From contig JAIQDT010001128.1 in NCBI GenBank assembly GCA_021521415.1, forward strand, positions 558,001 through 622,000: DNA of 64,000 nucleotides, given 5' to 3'. Position 1 is the stretch's first letter. Every line of letters starts with the position of its first letter. The translations under genes were made by a program, and so were the position numbers. This document shows positions 10,464 to 21,901 of the stretch, piece after piece. The stretch comes from Bidens hawaiensis (taxonomy: Eukaryota; Streptophyta; Magnoliopsida; Asterales; Asteraceae). Below the pieces are notes generated by a model that saw nothing but the letters and a program-made list of their open reading frames with translations, was not told the DNA's origin and did not search any database.

Positions 10464-10738
10464 TGAAGAAACACTAAGTGACCCGGTGCAGATTATAGAT
10501 AATCTGGGGGTTAAGTAATGTTTCCCACGAGAATGAGGTCCAACAGAGACGGTTGTTCTTCAGGGGACCTGCAAAACAAACACCGTAAGCTCGTCACTGA
10601 GAAGGGGGGGGGGGGGTTCCTCCTTGTGACCACCCTCCGGCGTGAGAATCATACTAGATTGCTCTGAATATAAGTGTATATTAAGAGATTGCTAGATAAC
10701 AGGATAGCAGATGATCTTACCATTCCAAGATGTTGGAG

Positions 10739-10748
10739 TATTTATAGC
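10739..10748 (-). promoter_or_regulatory. Probable TATA box of the gypsy 5' LTR
   Basis: Minus-strand GCTATAAATA inside the LTR, about 275 bp upstream of the LTR end. This is a plausible U3/R promoter position for gag-pol transcription. Confidence 0.5.
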
Positions 10749-10800
10749 CGAAGGTAGGTTTCCTAGAAGGTACAGCCGGCTGAATAGTATTCCTGTTCTA

Positions 10801-11039
10801 CCAACAGTGGACTATGCACAGGCCATACTGGTTGGTGGATAGGTTACGGCCAACAGTAACAAAGTCGGCTGCACTATTCCACCAACTGTAGATTATGCAC
10901 GTCCCACCTACTGTGGATTATACGCAGGCCATGCTGGTTGGTGAATAGGTTACGGCCAACAGTAACACTATTCTACCAACTGTAGGCTGCGCACGCCCCT
11001 CAGTAAGAGTTGGTGAGTAGGCAGCGGCTAATAGTGACA
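10801..11039. repeat. Degenerate tandem repeats inside the gypsy LTR
   Basis: Three diverged units, about 10801-10860, 10881-10967 and 10976-11039. Each runs from CCAAC(A/T)GT through a GCACG/GCAGG block to GGTTGGTGxATAGG and CGGCCAACAGTAAC or a variant. Unit length varies with internal indels. Confidence 0.65.
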
Positions 11040-11600
11040 AACAGTACTAGAGGGTGCTCCTCCTCGTACTGTTGTCGGTGAGCTGTCACCCTGTGATTGG
11101 CTCATGGGCTGTTCTGGTCAGATTGTCTGTCCTATCCATACCTTGGTAGGTATAGTACAAAAGATCTTTCAGAATCATACGGACTGGCTCATTTTGGCGG
11201 GATTGTTCCCGCCTTGCTCATTCCTTCATGTGACTACTGAAGTAGCTATTGTCTTGTGCGTGTAGCCCTGCTGTCTGCGGGTAGCCTTCCCTGATGGCTT
11301 GTATCCGCAACTGCGGGAACAGGCGGGGTACTTCACCATTGGGAGGCTTTCCCTGCGTGTACAGCTTGCGTACTGCGCGTAAGGTTCTCTGAGCATGGTG
11401 GGTCCTGCGGGAGCAGATGGCCTTTGCGCAGACGTCCCTGTTCAAGGTGAGTCTTGCGGGACCAACTGGGCTCTGCTGGGACCTACCTCTTCATTAACTG
11501 ATATGGAGTGTAATATATGTAGAATTCTTGTACAGTACTAAAATAACACTGTAAAATCCCAATTATATAGACAATCATTCTGATTTCATGTTGAGCTTAA

Positions 11601-13855
11601 TGATGATGTTACGCTATGACTGTTGGTTTGTGTGTGATGGTGGGAGTTAGGCTGAGGGTGTGGGGGGCGCGAGAGGGGGCGCGAGTGGGGGCGCCAGCCA
11701 ATAATATTGTGACGTGTGGCAGAGAGAGAAACTTGATAAGATGGGTGTTGGTAGTGGTGATAGCGCCCCGGGCTATGGTGTGGAGGGGCGCGAGAGGGGG
11801 CGCGAGCGGTTTATTTTTTTATTTTTTTATAAATGTATTAAAAAAACGTATTATTAAAAAAACAAGAAATTATTTAAAAAAACACAAATTTTTTTGAAAA
11901 TTCATATAATAAAAAAAACATACTAAAAATTAAACAAACAATAATATTTAATAATAAAACTAATCTAATACAAGATCCTCTGGTCGCCTCGCCCACAAAT
12001 GTTCAACCAACTCATGTCGAAGATCCCCGTGTATCTCACGGCTCTTGATATTTGCTATGTTATGAAGTTTTTGTTGATCACTGATTGTGGACGGTTGTGG
12101 CGGAATGTCACCTTGGTAGTTTTGGCATATAGCTTTGCCCTCGTCTTCTAACGTCATGTTGTGTAGGATAAGACACGTGTAGACGACGTCCATTATCCTC
12201 TCCCGAGTCCAATAACGTATCGGGTTCGCCAGAACATAATATTGTTTTTTTATAGCTCCAAAAGCTCTTTCAATATCTTTTCTAGCAGACTCTTGCTTCT
12301 TCGTAAAATACTTCCGTTTGTCGGCGACTGGATCTGTAAAAGCTTGAACTAACACAGCCCATTCGTTGTAAATACCATCGACCAGATAGTACCCGTACTT
12401 GAAGAGTTCTTCATTTGCAACAAAAGATTGAGGTGGTTCAACCCCATCGATAAGGTCGTTGATCAAATGTGACTGATCGATAACATTAAGGTCGTTATTT
12501 GACCCAGCAACACCAAAAAAAGCATGCCAAAACCAAAGATCCTGTGACACCGCCGCCTCAAGTATGAGGGTCGGCCCTTCATGATCACCACGGTGGAACT
12601 GACCTCGCCAGGCCGTTGGACACATAGCCCATCCAACATGCGTACAATCGATGCTACCTAGCATCCCAGGAAAACCATGTTTTTCTGCGTGCACCTCATA
12701 TATGCGTTGGATGTCATACGTTGTAGGTTTACGCAGATATCTCCGAGCGTAAGTCGATATGACTCCTACGTACAATATATATTAAAAAATGTAATAAATA
12801 TTTAATAAAAAGTAAAAGTAATGTTTTTTACCTTGGCAGAAAAAATGAAGGGATTCACGTGCAACCCTTTTCGACATCTGTAAATACTCATCCAAAGCGT
12901 CCGACGAGATGTCGTACGCTAGTTGACGGATAGCAGCCGTGCATTTTTGAAGAGGGGTAAAACCGGGAAGACCCCTAGCATCCTCCCTTTGTTGGAAAAG
13001 GGGATACCGTGCCTCTAAATCACTCGCTATACGCGTGAACAATTGCCTGCTCATTCGAAAACGAGTTCGAAAATCCGACTCCGCGTATACCGGTTGAGGG
13101 CTAAAATAATGCCTCATCAAAGTATCGTTAGCACCCGATCGATCACGATCACGAGGTGGTGCTCTAACCCTCGGGAGTCGGGGTTGATGGGCTTGATTTT
13201 GCAAGAGATTTACCACGGCTGCGGTCAAAACTCCCCCTACATGAAGAAGCAAATCATCCTCTTCGGAGGAGTCGGAATCAGACGAGTACGACGACATTAT
13301 TTTAAAAAAAAAAAATGGGACGATGGGTTGTTTGGAGATTGAAGTTGTGTTTGATATGGTAAAAATGGGTTGATTTAGGGGTATTATATAGGATTTTGTA
13401 AAGGTTTTTTTTAAAAAAGTTTGAAAGAAATGGGTAATATATAGGAAGTGTTGTATAAAGAAATGGGTAAGTTTGGTGTTTTTTGAAGTTGTGTTAAAGT
13501 GTTGTATAAAATGGGTAATATATAGTAGTAGAAAATTTTTTTTTTTTAAATATTAAGAGCCAACGGCTCATTTATCTTTCAAACGGCTATATTCACAAAA
13601 CCCCAAGCACCCTAGCGCTCAACCTGTCCCGCGAACCCCCTGGCGCCTGCCTCTTTTTCCGCTCTCGCGCCCCTCTCGCGCCTCGGTGGTGTGGTGCTCG
13701 CGCCCCGGGGCGCGATCGTCTGGCCTCTTGCGCCCTTTCTTGCGCTCCACACCTCTCAGCCTTACTGCATGAAGTTTACTACCTCCTAGTCCGGTGGCAT
13801 AGCTGATGCCACGTAGATCTAGATCACACACACAAAACCATTGTTGTAGATGCTC
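11601..13855 (-). mobile_element. Harbinger-like DNA transposon
   Basis: A 2.25-kb segment around an intact transposase gene. The right end reads GAGCATCTACAAC from the outside, a common terminus in plant Harbinger elements. A TAA trinucleotide lies on both proposed sides (11598-11600 and 13856-13858), the expected 3-bp duplication. Terminal repeats are poor in the first bases and recover further in (GGTTTTGTGTGTG against GGTTTGTGTGTG). GC-rich subterminal repeats GGGGCGCGAGAGGGGGCGCG lie at about 11666 and 11784, and an inverted relative at 13661-13684. No Myb-like companion ORF was seen. The left boundary is the weaker one. Confidence 0.65.
11960..13297 (-). CDS. Harbinger-type DDE transposase (plant transposon protein), two exons
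   Basis: Exon 1 is 13297-12832 and exon 2 is 12765-11960. The 66-bp intron (12766-12831) has GT...AG ends, and the frame joins precisely to give about 423 residues. The N-terminus is acidic and serine-rich, followed by a conserved region (FRMSRQLFTRI). The nuclease domain shows the expected acidic residues: Asp in GSIDCTH, Asp in GVAGSNNDLNV and Glu in KDIERAFGAIK, then LILHNM near the end. No stop or frameshift is present, so the protein is potentially functional. It would act in the nucleus to excise and reinsert the element. Harbinger transposition usually also needs a Myb-like protein, not seen here. Confidence 0.88.
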
Positions 13856-13858
13856 TAA

Positions 13859-14859
13859 ATTAATTCAATCAATCATTTATGTTAGAAAGTCACTGTCTAC
13901 AAAAAGGGAAAGGCTGAGGTTGAAATGTGGAAATCAAATCAATCTTTCCACCTCTTCATCGGATCATGAGGTTCTCTGCACATACTTTTCATCTAAGATA
14001 TTAACCAAACTCACCACTTGCAAAATATATCCCAAGTATACAAATAAATTTAAAAAACTTTTTGAACTTTTTGTATACCAATAATAACTAATTTAAAGTC
14101 CATAATTATAGTAAGTAGTAAACAACCCACCCCCACCCCATCCGTTGTTCTACGCGTGATTAAACAATAAACATGTAAAGAGAAGAATACCATGAAAACA
14201 CGTTGTGACAGTATATTTAAAAATTAGAAAAAAAAATCACGTCGTTATAAAAATGAGTGTTAAAAACCATGAATACGGCTTGATTTTTAACAAATAGAGC
14301 ATAAACCGAACCTAAAGTAAAGGTTATAAAATAAATAGAAAAAGAGAGAAAAACTATGGGGGTGTGTTATTGGTTGAGGATTTTTTTTAATACAAAACTA
14401 TATTATGTAAATTATAGGAATTGGACATACTCTCAAAGTCTCATTGCCACTTTTACTTTGGTGGGGGTGTTGAAGAGGTTTTCTTTTAAAGTTTTCTTTT
14501 GGGTAGTGATCAAGTTTGAATTAATCGATGCACACTCAAGTATGGGTAGCATCAATATAAGTGAGATTTAAACTTAAGGTGGATTGTATGAGATTGATAA
14601 TATTTTTTGCACGTTCAAAAAAAAAGACAGACTCTCTCTCGGTCTCGATTGTCGACAAGTTTTTCTTTGAATACAAAAGGCTAATCCGTACACATGCATT
14701 CTCGTATTCAAACACGACCCACCACAACAACGTACAATTAAGTTCCAAATTTTAACTCCATAAAAACCTATGACCATCATTGCCGTAAAAATACCTACCC
14801 TTTTCCTCTCAAAAAGGTATATATCTATCACCACTCAAATTGGTCATTCATAATTCTAT
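13859..14859. other. AT-rich spacer upstream of the DVL gene
   Basis: Short ORFs here have no recognisable similarity. Homopolymer and AT-rich tracts only; no transposon end or RNA gene was recognised. Confidence 0.5.
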
Positions 14860-14965
14860 ATATATATATATATGTATACCCATCCATATATATATATATG
14901 TATAGTGAGAGATATCTATAGAGAGAGAGAAGAACAAGCATATATACTTGATAGACTTGGTTTAA
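14860..14965 (+). promoter_or_regulatory. Core promoter and leader of the DVL gene
   Basis: Two TA-repeat tracts (about 14862-14875 and 14887-14901) are followed by a GAGAGA-rich leader and the ATG at 14966. Either tract could serve as TATA box. The assignment rests on position only. Confidence 0.4.
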
Positions 14966-15151
14966 ATGGAGGTGGAGGAAATCAGTAGGAGCAGATCAAA
15001 TAACAAGACAAGCGGCTGTAACGACCAAGAAGCATGCAACAGATCATTCGGGAAGAAGTGTAGCCATATAGCAAAGAAGCAAAGAGCTAAATTCTACATT
15101 GTATGGCGTTGTATAGCCATGCTTGTATGTTGGCGTGACAAGGAAAAATAA
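14966..15151 (+). CDS. DVL/ROTUNDIFOLIA-like small polypeptide
   Basis: Single-exon gene of 61 residues. The C-terminal half (about residues 32-57) carries the DVL/RTFL family signature: CSHIAKKQRAKFYIVWRC followed by IAMLVCWRD. The N-terminal half is short, charged and serine-rich, as is typical of this family of tiny proteins. Known members are plasma-membrane-associated plant peptides; overexpression alters cell proliferation and organ shape (leaf rotundity, pedicel and fruit form). The hydrophobic stretch YIVWRCIAMLVCW fits membrane association. The start is the only ATG upstream of the domain and follows a GA-rich leader. It is one of only two apparently intact host genes here, 1.1 kb from the Harbinger element. 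Confidence 0.85.
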   Translation: MEVEEISRSRSNNKTSGCNDQEACNRSFGKKCSHIAKKQRAKFYIVWRCIAMLVCWRDKEK

Positions 15152-17954
15152 TCCCTCACTCTCTCTTATTATATATATGCATAATAATATTTCTGTATTT
15201 CCCTTTTATTTATTGATTTTATTAGAAAATATTCTGTCCCACCATGTTCTTAATTAGTTAACTATTCACAAACAAACAAAAACAACTCTAATTGGTTTCT
15301 TTCAAGTTTATAAACTTCTGTTTGATGCATATGTTCTTTGGGTTTTTAATACAGCTTTATGGTCTATATATATATACTTCTTTCTTTCTCTCTCAATAGA
15401 GAGTGATATTATACACTCAATGAATCTCCAACTGTAACTTAAACTGTAGATATGTGGAGTCCATTTGTAATTATTATAGACCAAAGAACAAATTAGCTAA
15501 TATATAATCTTATTGTTGTTTTTGCTATTATTATTATTATAATTATTATCTATTTAATATAACAGAATATAATTAGGAACAACAGAATAACTGTTTCTCT
15601 TTTATTTTAATTTTTTTTATGTCTTTTTGAGTTTTTTTAGGGTTTTTCAAGAACGGACGTCTTGGAACTTGTATGTGCTATTTGTCTTACGTTTTGTTAT
15701 TATAAATTTAGATTTCATGATTTTGTTGTCTTAGCTGATATGTGAAGGATGGAGTAACAACATACAAGTTTATCAGCAGACCAATACATTACTTAGGTTT
15801 TAATCCGTCCATATGTTTTTTTCCTTTTGATTAGGAAACCTTAATTAAGTGTAAGTTTAAAAGTACTTTAACATATAAGAAGCGACGTGCGTAACACAAA
15901 TATCAAACTTGAATACGATCCGTTTAACTACTTTATATGTCATGACTATAAGAACGTTTTAAGTTTTGTGTACCAATAAGGGATAATGAGAGAGTCTAGA
16001 CTGTTAATTTCAATTATATAAGAAAATAAAAAAATCAAATGCCGCACTTTTTTAATTAATAGGTCTTATCGTATCGTTAACAGGTACCCAATTGCCAGCC
16101 CTATAATTAAAACCTAGCCTGATTTCGCTAGCCCACAGGCCGGCCCTGTCTCGGCGATTGGCTTACTCATGCACATAGTTCTTAGACACAGAGAATTCGT
16201 TGAACTTACAACGGAAACAAAAGTAGTTAACATGATTTATACCCGAATTAAGGTACTTAATTCTTAACATGAGTCAATTGAACATAAACCATATAAAACA
16301 TAAGCCGGCATGCCAATCTTCCACCAAGTAGCCCCGGCTCAAGCCCAATTATTCCTAGCCAAACATTTACTTGCCAATCTGATATGCATAATAAAATTAG
16401 TCAGGATTACTAAGTTCTAACTTACTTAACATTCATATCATTCATATTAATTATAACAAAAAGTATCATAACACATGCAACTTTTCATCCATAACTTACC
16501 TCCCTCGCACATCATAAGTCAATAGGTCTATCTTGTCTAAATCTACTATTATACTATCTTGATGACCACCGTCATTGCTTTCCAAGAGCCGATCATATGC
16601 TTATAGAAGAGGCGAAGAGCCTAGGTAGAACTAGACCATGCATTGACTTATATAGCGTTCAAACATAAACTCATTCTTTTAACATACGCACGTTTGGATA
16701 ACAAACAACACATCCCTTACCTCACTAGCTACTATGCGCATCAACCGATAACACCTAGAAAAAAGGCATCTAGACCTCACATGGTCTATATGGGATGAAT
16801 GTAACCGAACTAACTCTTTTAATCCAAACATGTCCATATCATGTGAAAACTCCCAAGTATATATAAGCTCACTAGAAGTAATCTCTCATCAAAAGTAATC
16901 CTCAATAGTTAAGGGATTAATATTTGCCGATGCAATTATGGGTGATTGTCTGCTAAAATACCAAAATCGAGAAGAACATCTTATGGTCCTGTAAACGGGA
17001 CACATATGTTATATGTGGGTGGGATGGTGTGTGGAAAAGACAAACCATGGTGGACTAAGAGAAAATGAGTTTTGCAGGGTGTTTGTTTGATAAAAAAGAA
17101 ATATTAATAGTCAATTCGTCTTTGTTGCTCAAGATTTCATTGAATATTTGATGAACATAAATGAAAATTTAGTTAGTCCTGAGATCAATATTGGTCTTTT
17201 GATTATTTTTTTTTTGGGAAGAGGGCACTCTTCCAAGTTCCATCAATCTTATATTAGTCTATTAGACCACTACACGTGTAGTCAAAACGCCTCATCCTTG
17301 GGCATTTAGGGTCATGTGTCATCCCCGTCAGCAATTGAGAGTTTTGTAAAAAATGACGTAGTGGGCAAAACACCACAACACTCGTACAATAATTACATAT
17401 ATTGCCCTCTCCCCCCTCCCCATATACAATTTTATCAAAATTCATGCCATGATCGTGTTTTGTGGGAAACACTTGGCCCAAAACGTCAAACCAAAAAGCC
17501 GGGAGGAGAGGGGGTGCGCCCCCTGCGTTTTCACCCCAAAACGCTATATTGTGGCATGACTACATATGTTCTTAGTAGAAACGAGGAAAGTTCAAAATAA
17601 ACTTATATAGGCCATTGACATTTAATGCATATTAATAATTTTCTAAGCTTTTTGTTATACCAATGATCTTTATTTTTGTACAGTAGAACTTAAAAAAAAA
17701 TCCGTTTTCTAAAGGTCCATTTACGGGAATCTTATGTATTTACATTTTTCAAACATCATGTCACAAAAAGAGTTTAAGCATGATCCAAAGTACTAACAAC
17801 TAACAAGTCACTTGCAACAAAATTGTATGATCGTATAATCTCCAAAGGATGATTTTTCTTTATGAAAGTTTGATTTTCTTTTCATCAATACAATTGAAAG
17901 TGGGATTGTACGTACGACATAGGTTCACTTTTTATTTAAAATAAAATTAATATA
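15152..17954. other. AT-rich spacer after the DVL gene
   Basis: Holds the DVL 3' region and low-complexity sequence. A short hairpin (GGAAGAG...CTCTTCC, about 17218-17235), a perfect 12-bp palindrome CTACACGTGTAG near 17272-17283 and a GC-rich patch near 17500-17525 hint at a small non-autonomous element. No ends or target duplication could be fixed, and no convincing coding region was found. Confidence 0.45.
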
Positions 17955-18660
17955 ACGATACTCTCGTTATATAAGGGAAATACCGTGTACAAAAAGCGAT
18001 GAATAAATAAATATAAAGTACAACTTATATAAATATTAATATTCCAATCCGACGTCTTTGGTAAAGGCTTCAACATAAACTTCTTGACTTGAGTCGTCTA
18101 CGTATTGAATATCTTCACCTTCGACTTAGTTTTCCTCGTTATGGCTATAGATTCTTGTTCTTGACTCAACTCCGTTGACTGCAACAAAAGATGAACGAAA
18201 CAATATATATTGAGCGTGGTTGAGTCACGTATTCAATACGCTTCCCTTAAAACAGATTTCGGGTCTCTACGAAAGAGCCGTCTGTCTCCCATGGTACAAC
18301 AACCGGATTAGTGTGTGTACTGCCAGAGATGACACTCGCACCCTAGATTGCATTAGGTAAAGTCGTGTTATTGAAAAGAAAACTTATGAAAGAATAAGAT
18401 GGTGATGGAAACAAGTAGAGAGTATTCATCTCAATAAGTTTTCACATATGAAATATTCAATTGTTATTTTTCCAAGAATTCTTTCTCTCACTTTTGAGTG
18501 AGACATACAAGAACTCTTATATAGATCCATGCATGGATGAAGAGTCTCTTATTAATTAGAGACTTAACATTAGACATTAAAACTCTAATAAAGTGACATA
18601 ATTAATCTAGTTAAGAGACATAAAACATCACTTAAGAGTTAGCCTTCAATTCACCACTTG
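17955..18660 (-). repeat. Dispersed LTR-like repeat, copy A
   Basis: Shares order and many blocks with 63070-63775: AACGATACTCT, AATACCGTxTACAAAA, CTTGAGTC, CTTAAAACAGATT, CATCTGTCTCCCA or its variant, GGTACAACAACCGGA and GTGTACTGCC. Both copies lie in the same direction. On the minus strand copy A has a TATA-like CTATATAAGAG near 18520-18530, which suggests an LTR-type promoter. Ends and target duplications were not resolved. Confidence 0.5.
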
Positions 18661-18949
18661 GAAAGTCATCTAACTATACTATTAAAGCAATAAGCTTTAT
18701 GTCAAAATTCCCCCTTCCTATTTGTTGATTCTCATACTTTCCATGTATATCAATGGCTTTTTAATTTTCATCTTAATAAAATAAATCAATAATAAATTAA
18801 AATAAGATTCATCAATGTTATTTGTGACATCTGCCCAAATCCGACCCGACCCAGGTACCCGTTTTCGAATCCGATTCTTTTTATGATTTAAAATTTGATT
18901 ATTGATCTTTGTAAACTTAACATTAAATTTATCAAGTATATATATATTA

Positions 18950-18974
18950 CTAATAATAATAATAATAATAATAG
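18950..18974. repeat. AAT microsatellite
   Basis: Eight or so TAA/AAT units inside the solo LTR. Confidence 0.85.
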
Positions 18975-18988
18975 TATTAATTCCTTTC

Positions 18989-19113
18989 CGCCGTCCCGCC
19001 TCTTTTTCTCTCTTGTCGCCGTCCCGCCTCCTTCTCTTTCTTGTCGCCGTCCCGCCTCTTTTCCTCTCTTGTCGCCATCTCGCCCTTTTTCTCCCTTGTC
19101 GCCGTCCCGCCCC
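18989..19113. repeat. 28-bp minisatellite in the solo LTR
   Basis: About 4.5 copies with starts at 18989, 19017, 19045, 19073 and 19100, each opening CGCCGTCCCGCC or a variant and closing in a pyrimidine run ending CTTGT. Two short ORFs read through it are artefacts of the repeat. Confidence 0.9.
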
Positions 19114-19278
19114 TCTGCTTAACCCTTAAGCCTTGAACCCCCCCTTTTTCTCTTAACTCTTTGCTTGTCCTTTGGTTCTTCCCGCCTAAGGATGTCTGCG
19201 CAGCTCCACGCGCCAGACTCCTTACAAGGAAGCCTGCGCGAAGACCAGCTGTTCCTGCGATACGCGAGGCGAACTTTT

Positions 19279-19447
19279 CCCGCGACGCGCTAAGAATTGT
19301 AATTCTCCCCGCGGCGCGCTAAGGATTATAGTTCTTCCCGCGGCGCGCCAAGAATTTTAGTTCTTCCCGCGACGCGCTAAGAATTGTAATTCTCCCCGCG
19401 ACGCGCTAAGGATTATAGTTCTTCCCGCGGCGCGCTAAGGATTGTTC
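19279..19447. repeat. 29-bp GC-rich minisatellite in the solo LTR
   Basis: Six copies at an exact 29-bp period (starts 19279, 19308, 19337, 19366, 19395 and 19424; the last is incomplete). Each opens CCCGCG(A/G)CGCGC and continues TAAG(A/G)ATT. The two subtypes, GACGCGC and GGCGCGC, are interleaved. Confidence 0.92.
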
Positions 19448-19867
19448 TGTCTGCCTTTGCCCTCGCGCACGCTCGAGCCTTCTCGCGCTAGACCTTAAGT
19501 CTTTTCTTCAGTTTAAGTCAGCATGTATGCTTTTGAAATATCTTATCTTTGGTATGAGCACTATAGGTCAGTTCCGACATCTGTCCGAAAAGCTACTTTC
19601 GGCGCAGCATGCGCACCAATCCTATTGGTCGACAGAAAAAGTGACTGACATAATCTTTTGAAATCTTCTTTTGCATGTCTTGAACAGTGCTTTATCTGAC
19701 ACCTCCCATGCTTTGATCTGTAACATGTCAGCTTTTCCCCATCCCCTGCAGCTGCCGGCATATCTTTTGATACCTTTTGCTTTTGGATTCTTGTGCTTTT
19801 TAATATCTTTTGCTTGATTTGATAAGATCTTTTCCCCTTTTCAAGGGATTGTGTTCCCTTGGGTCTT

Positions 19868-19878
19868 CCTATAAATTA
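19868..19878 (+). promoter_or_regulatory. Probable TATA box of the solo LTR
   Basis: CCTATAAATTA about 1.05 kb into the LTR, followed within 40 bases by a CA- and CT-rich stretch like an LTR leader. Confidence 0.5.
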
Positions 19879-20927
19879 AGCTAATTTCTTAACACTACAC
19901 ACACCACACTACAACACTCCCCAAATCTCTCTCCCTTTGCTCTCTGCCCTAGTTTCTCTGCAGCGCCACCACTCTCTTGCCTCCGTCTTCTCTTCTGTTC
20001 TGCCCAGATCTCGGTAATTATAAATATATATATTTAGTTTTAATTTGTTTAACTAACAAAAATCGATACTTACTGCATATATTCAAGTCATAAAAACCAA
20101 TCGTTAAACCAATAACCTCTTATTTATAGGTTAACTTGTGCTTGTTTAAAAGTTGGTTCTTGCATTATCTTTCAACACACCTTTTTCAGGTGAGTAATCT
20201 CGTACTTAATCCCCTTTTATTTTTAACGTTTTGGGATGTTCATGTGTTCTTACAACTTGAGTCTTAAACTTGTTTATGAAATTTATGTGCGCAAAACCCC
20301 ATGTGTCATGGACGTTTACTTGGCTGTTTATTTGTATGTGTGAATCATTAACCGCTTTGTTCGGCCTATTCCGAAGTTTTCATGGATCCATTAGATGAAC
20401 ACGGGAGACCTATCGTTTACGGTTTTCTTGTTTTGTTTACACATGCACGTATGATTATTCGTTTTTGTGCTCAATTGGGAGCACAGATTGAACTATGAGC
20501 TATGATCTATTTAGGCTTGATCACAATCTGATTACACCCTATGTTAAACCCCAGTTAAGCACATGTTGCGCGCAGTGTTTGTTATTATCTATTTATATCT
20601 ATTAAACTTGATTTCTCACCGACACGCAAGTGTTGACGTTTTATTTTAACACATGTTCAGGTTTGCTGTAGCTGCTTTAGGGAATCTCAAGGACACGTAG
20701 GATGTTTTCCTTTTTTTTGGACCTAGATTAAAATGTAACAAGACAAATTATGTTATTTGAATATTTTGAGTTATGATATGATTTATGTTATTTTACGATT
20801 TGTGTTCTGCGCGTGCGCAATGAAAATGTATTTATTAAATATTGACACCCAAATAGTGTCACGAGTAATGAAACAATACGTGACGCCCCGATGTATAATC
20901 CGCCATCGGTCGGGGTGTTACATTATT

Positions 20928-21901
20928 AAAGTATTATCTTTCATCTTTCTTTTAATGTTTAATTTTCATTTTCATTTTGAATATTCTAATTAATGTAATA
21001 TATTAAAATCGTAGCTATAGTTTCTAAAACAAAATATTTAAAATTTTATTTTGAATATTTTATTATTTTTGGTTGATTTCATTCACCATCTTTGTTTATT
21101 TTTCAGATAATATATAATATATAATATATAATTATGATAATTATTTGATATTTCATCAATATAAGAGATTACGTATTTAATATAGAGATTATGGATAATA
21201 TATATATAATATAGAGAGATTACCGATTTAAAATATTAAAATTTTGTTAAAATATTATATTTATTTAAAATTATCAAATTCATAAAGTTGTAAAGGTTTG
21301 TATCATTCATGTTCAATTTACGAAAGGATGACCCATTTGATTAACGTAATGGGTTAATTACGGAATTTGTAAATTTGAATTAATTATTGTATATTATTTG
21401 AATGTAATTAATTTGTAAATATGAATTAATTATTGTGCAAATTATGGTGTAAATTTGAATGTAAATTAAACATTAAATGACAATCATTAAGTTTTACCAT
21501 ATTTACTGATGTTGACCCATTGACTCATTGATTTAATTACGGTCATTAAGTTTTAAGAATTATAATACAAATTCATTGACTTATTATTGTTTAACAATAA
21601 TAATTGAGTTACAAATCCATTGTTGAACCATTAACCCATTGACTTATTATTGTAAACATTGACTTATAATTACGATTTACTAATTAACAATTGAGTTACA
21701 TATATATAACAAAGTTACTAACTTTTATTTTCACATCTTATATGAATTACATTACATAATATATGGTGTTATAATTGATGATTAATTATATTATTGTAAA
21801 TAATATAATTAGTAACTTATATTCAAAAAAGTTATAGTAAGTTTATTTCCGTATGTTTAAATATAGTCAACATTTATATTAAATAATATTGTCAACATCT
21901 A
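20928..21901. other. AT-rich spacer
   Basis: Very AT-rich with diffuse repeats of TTAATTA and ATTGACTTATTAT type. No gene or element end seen. Confidence 0.5.

Larger units (their letters stand above)
10464..11493 (-). repeat. 5' LTR of the first gypsy element
   Basis: About 1030 bp, bounded by a perfect inverted pair TGAAGA...TCTTCA and adjoining the PBS. On the minus strand a TATA-like GCTATAAATA lies at 10739-10748. It contains a run of 13 G (10604-10616) and degenerate tandem units at 10801-11039. The partner LTR is off the left edge, so LTR divergence cannot be measured. The sequence following it (TTAAC, 11494-11498) is the expected target-site copy. Confidence 0.8.
18823..20922 (+). 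mobile_element. Solo LTR with TTATT target-site duplication
   Basis: A 2100-bp segment starting TGTGACATC and ending GGTGTTACA (imperfect inverted ends), flanked on both sides by TTATT (18818-18822 and 20923-20927). This is the signature of a solo LTR left by recombination between the two LTRs of a retrotransposon. On the plus strand a TATA box CCTATAAATTA (19868-19878) is followed by a CT-rich leader-like stretch, giving the orientation. The end GGGTGTTACA recalls Ty3/gypsy chromovirus LTRs, but the family is not proven because no coding region remains. Confidence 0.8.

Noticed and set aside
17254..17600. Small genes on both strands
   Set aside because: No recognisable domain, composition follows local GC-rich patch, and both strands are open at once.
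18895..19129. Overlapping serine- and proline-rich ORFs
   Set aside because: They are read through a 28-bp minisatellite; several frames are open for the same reason.
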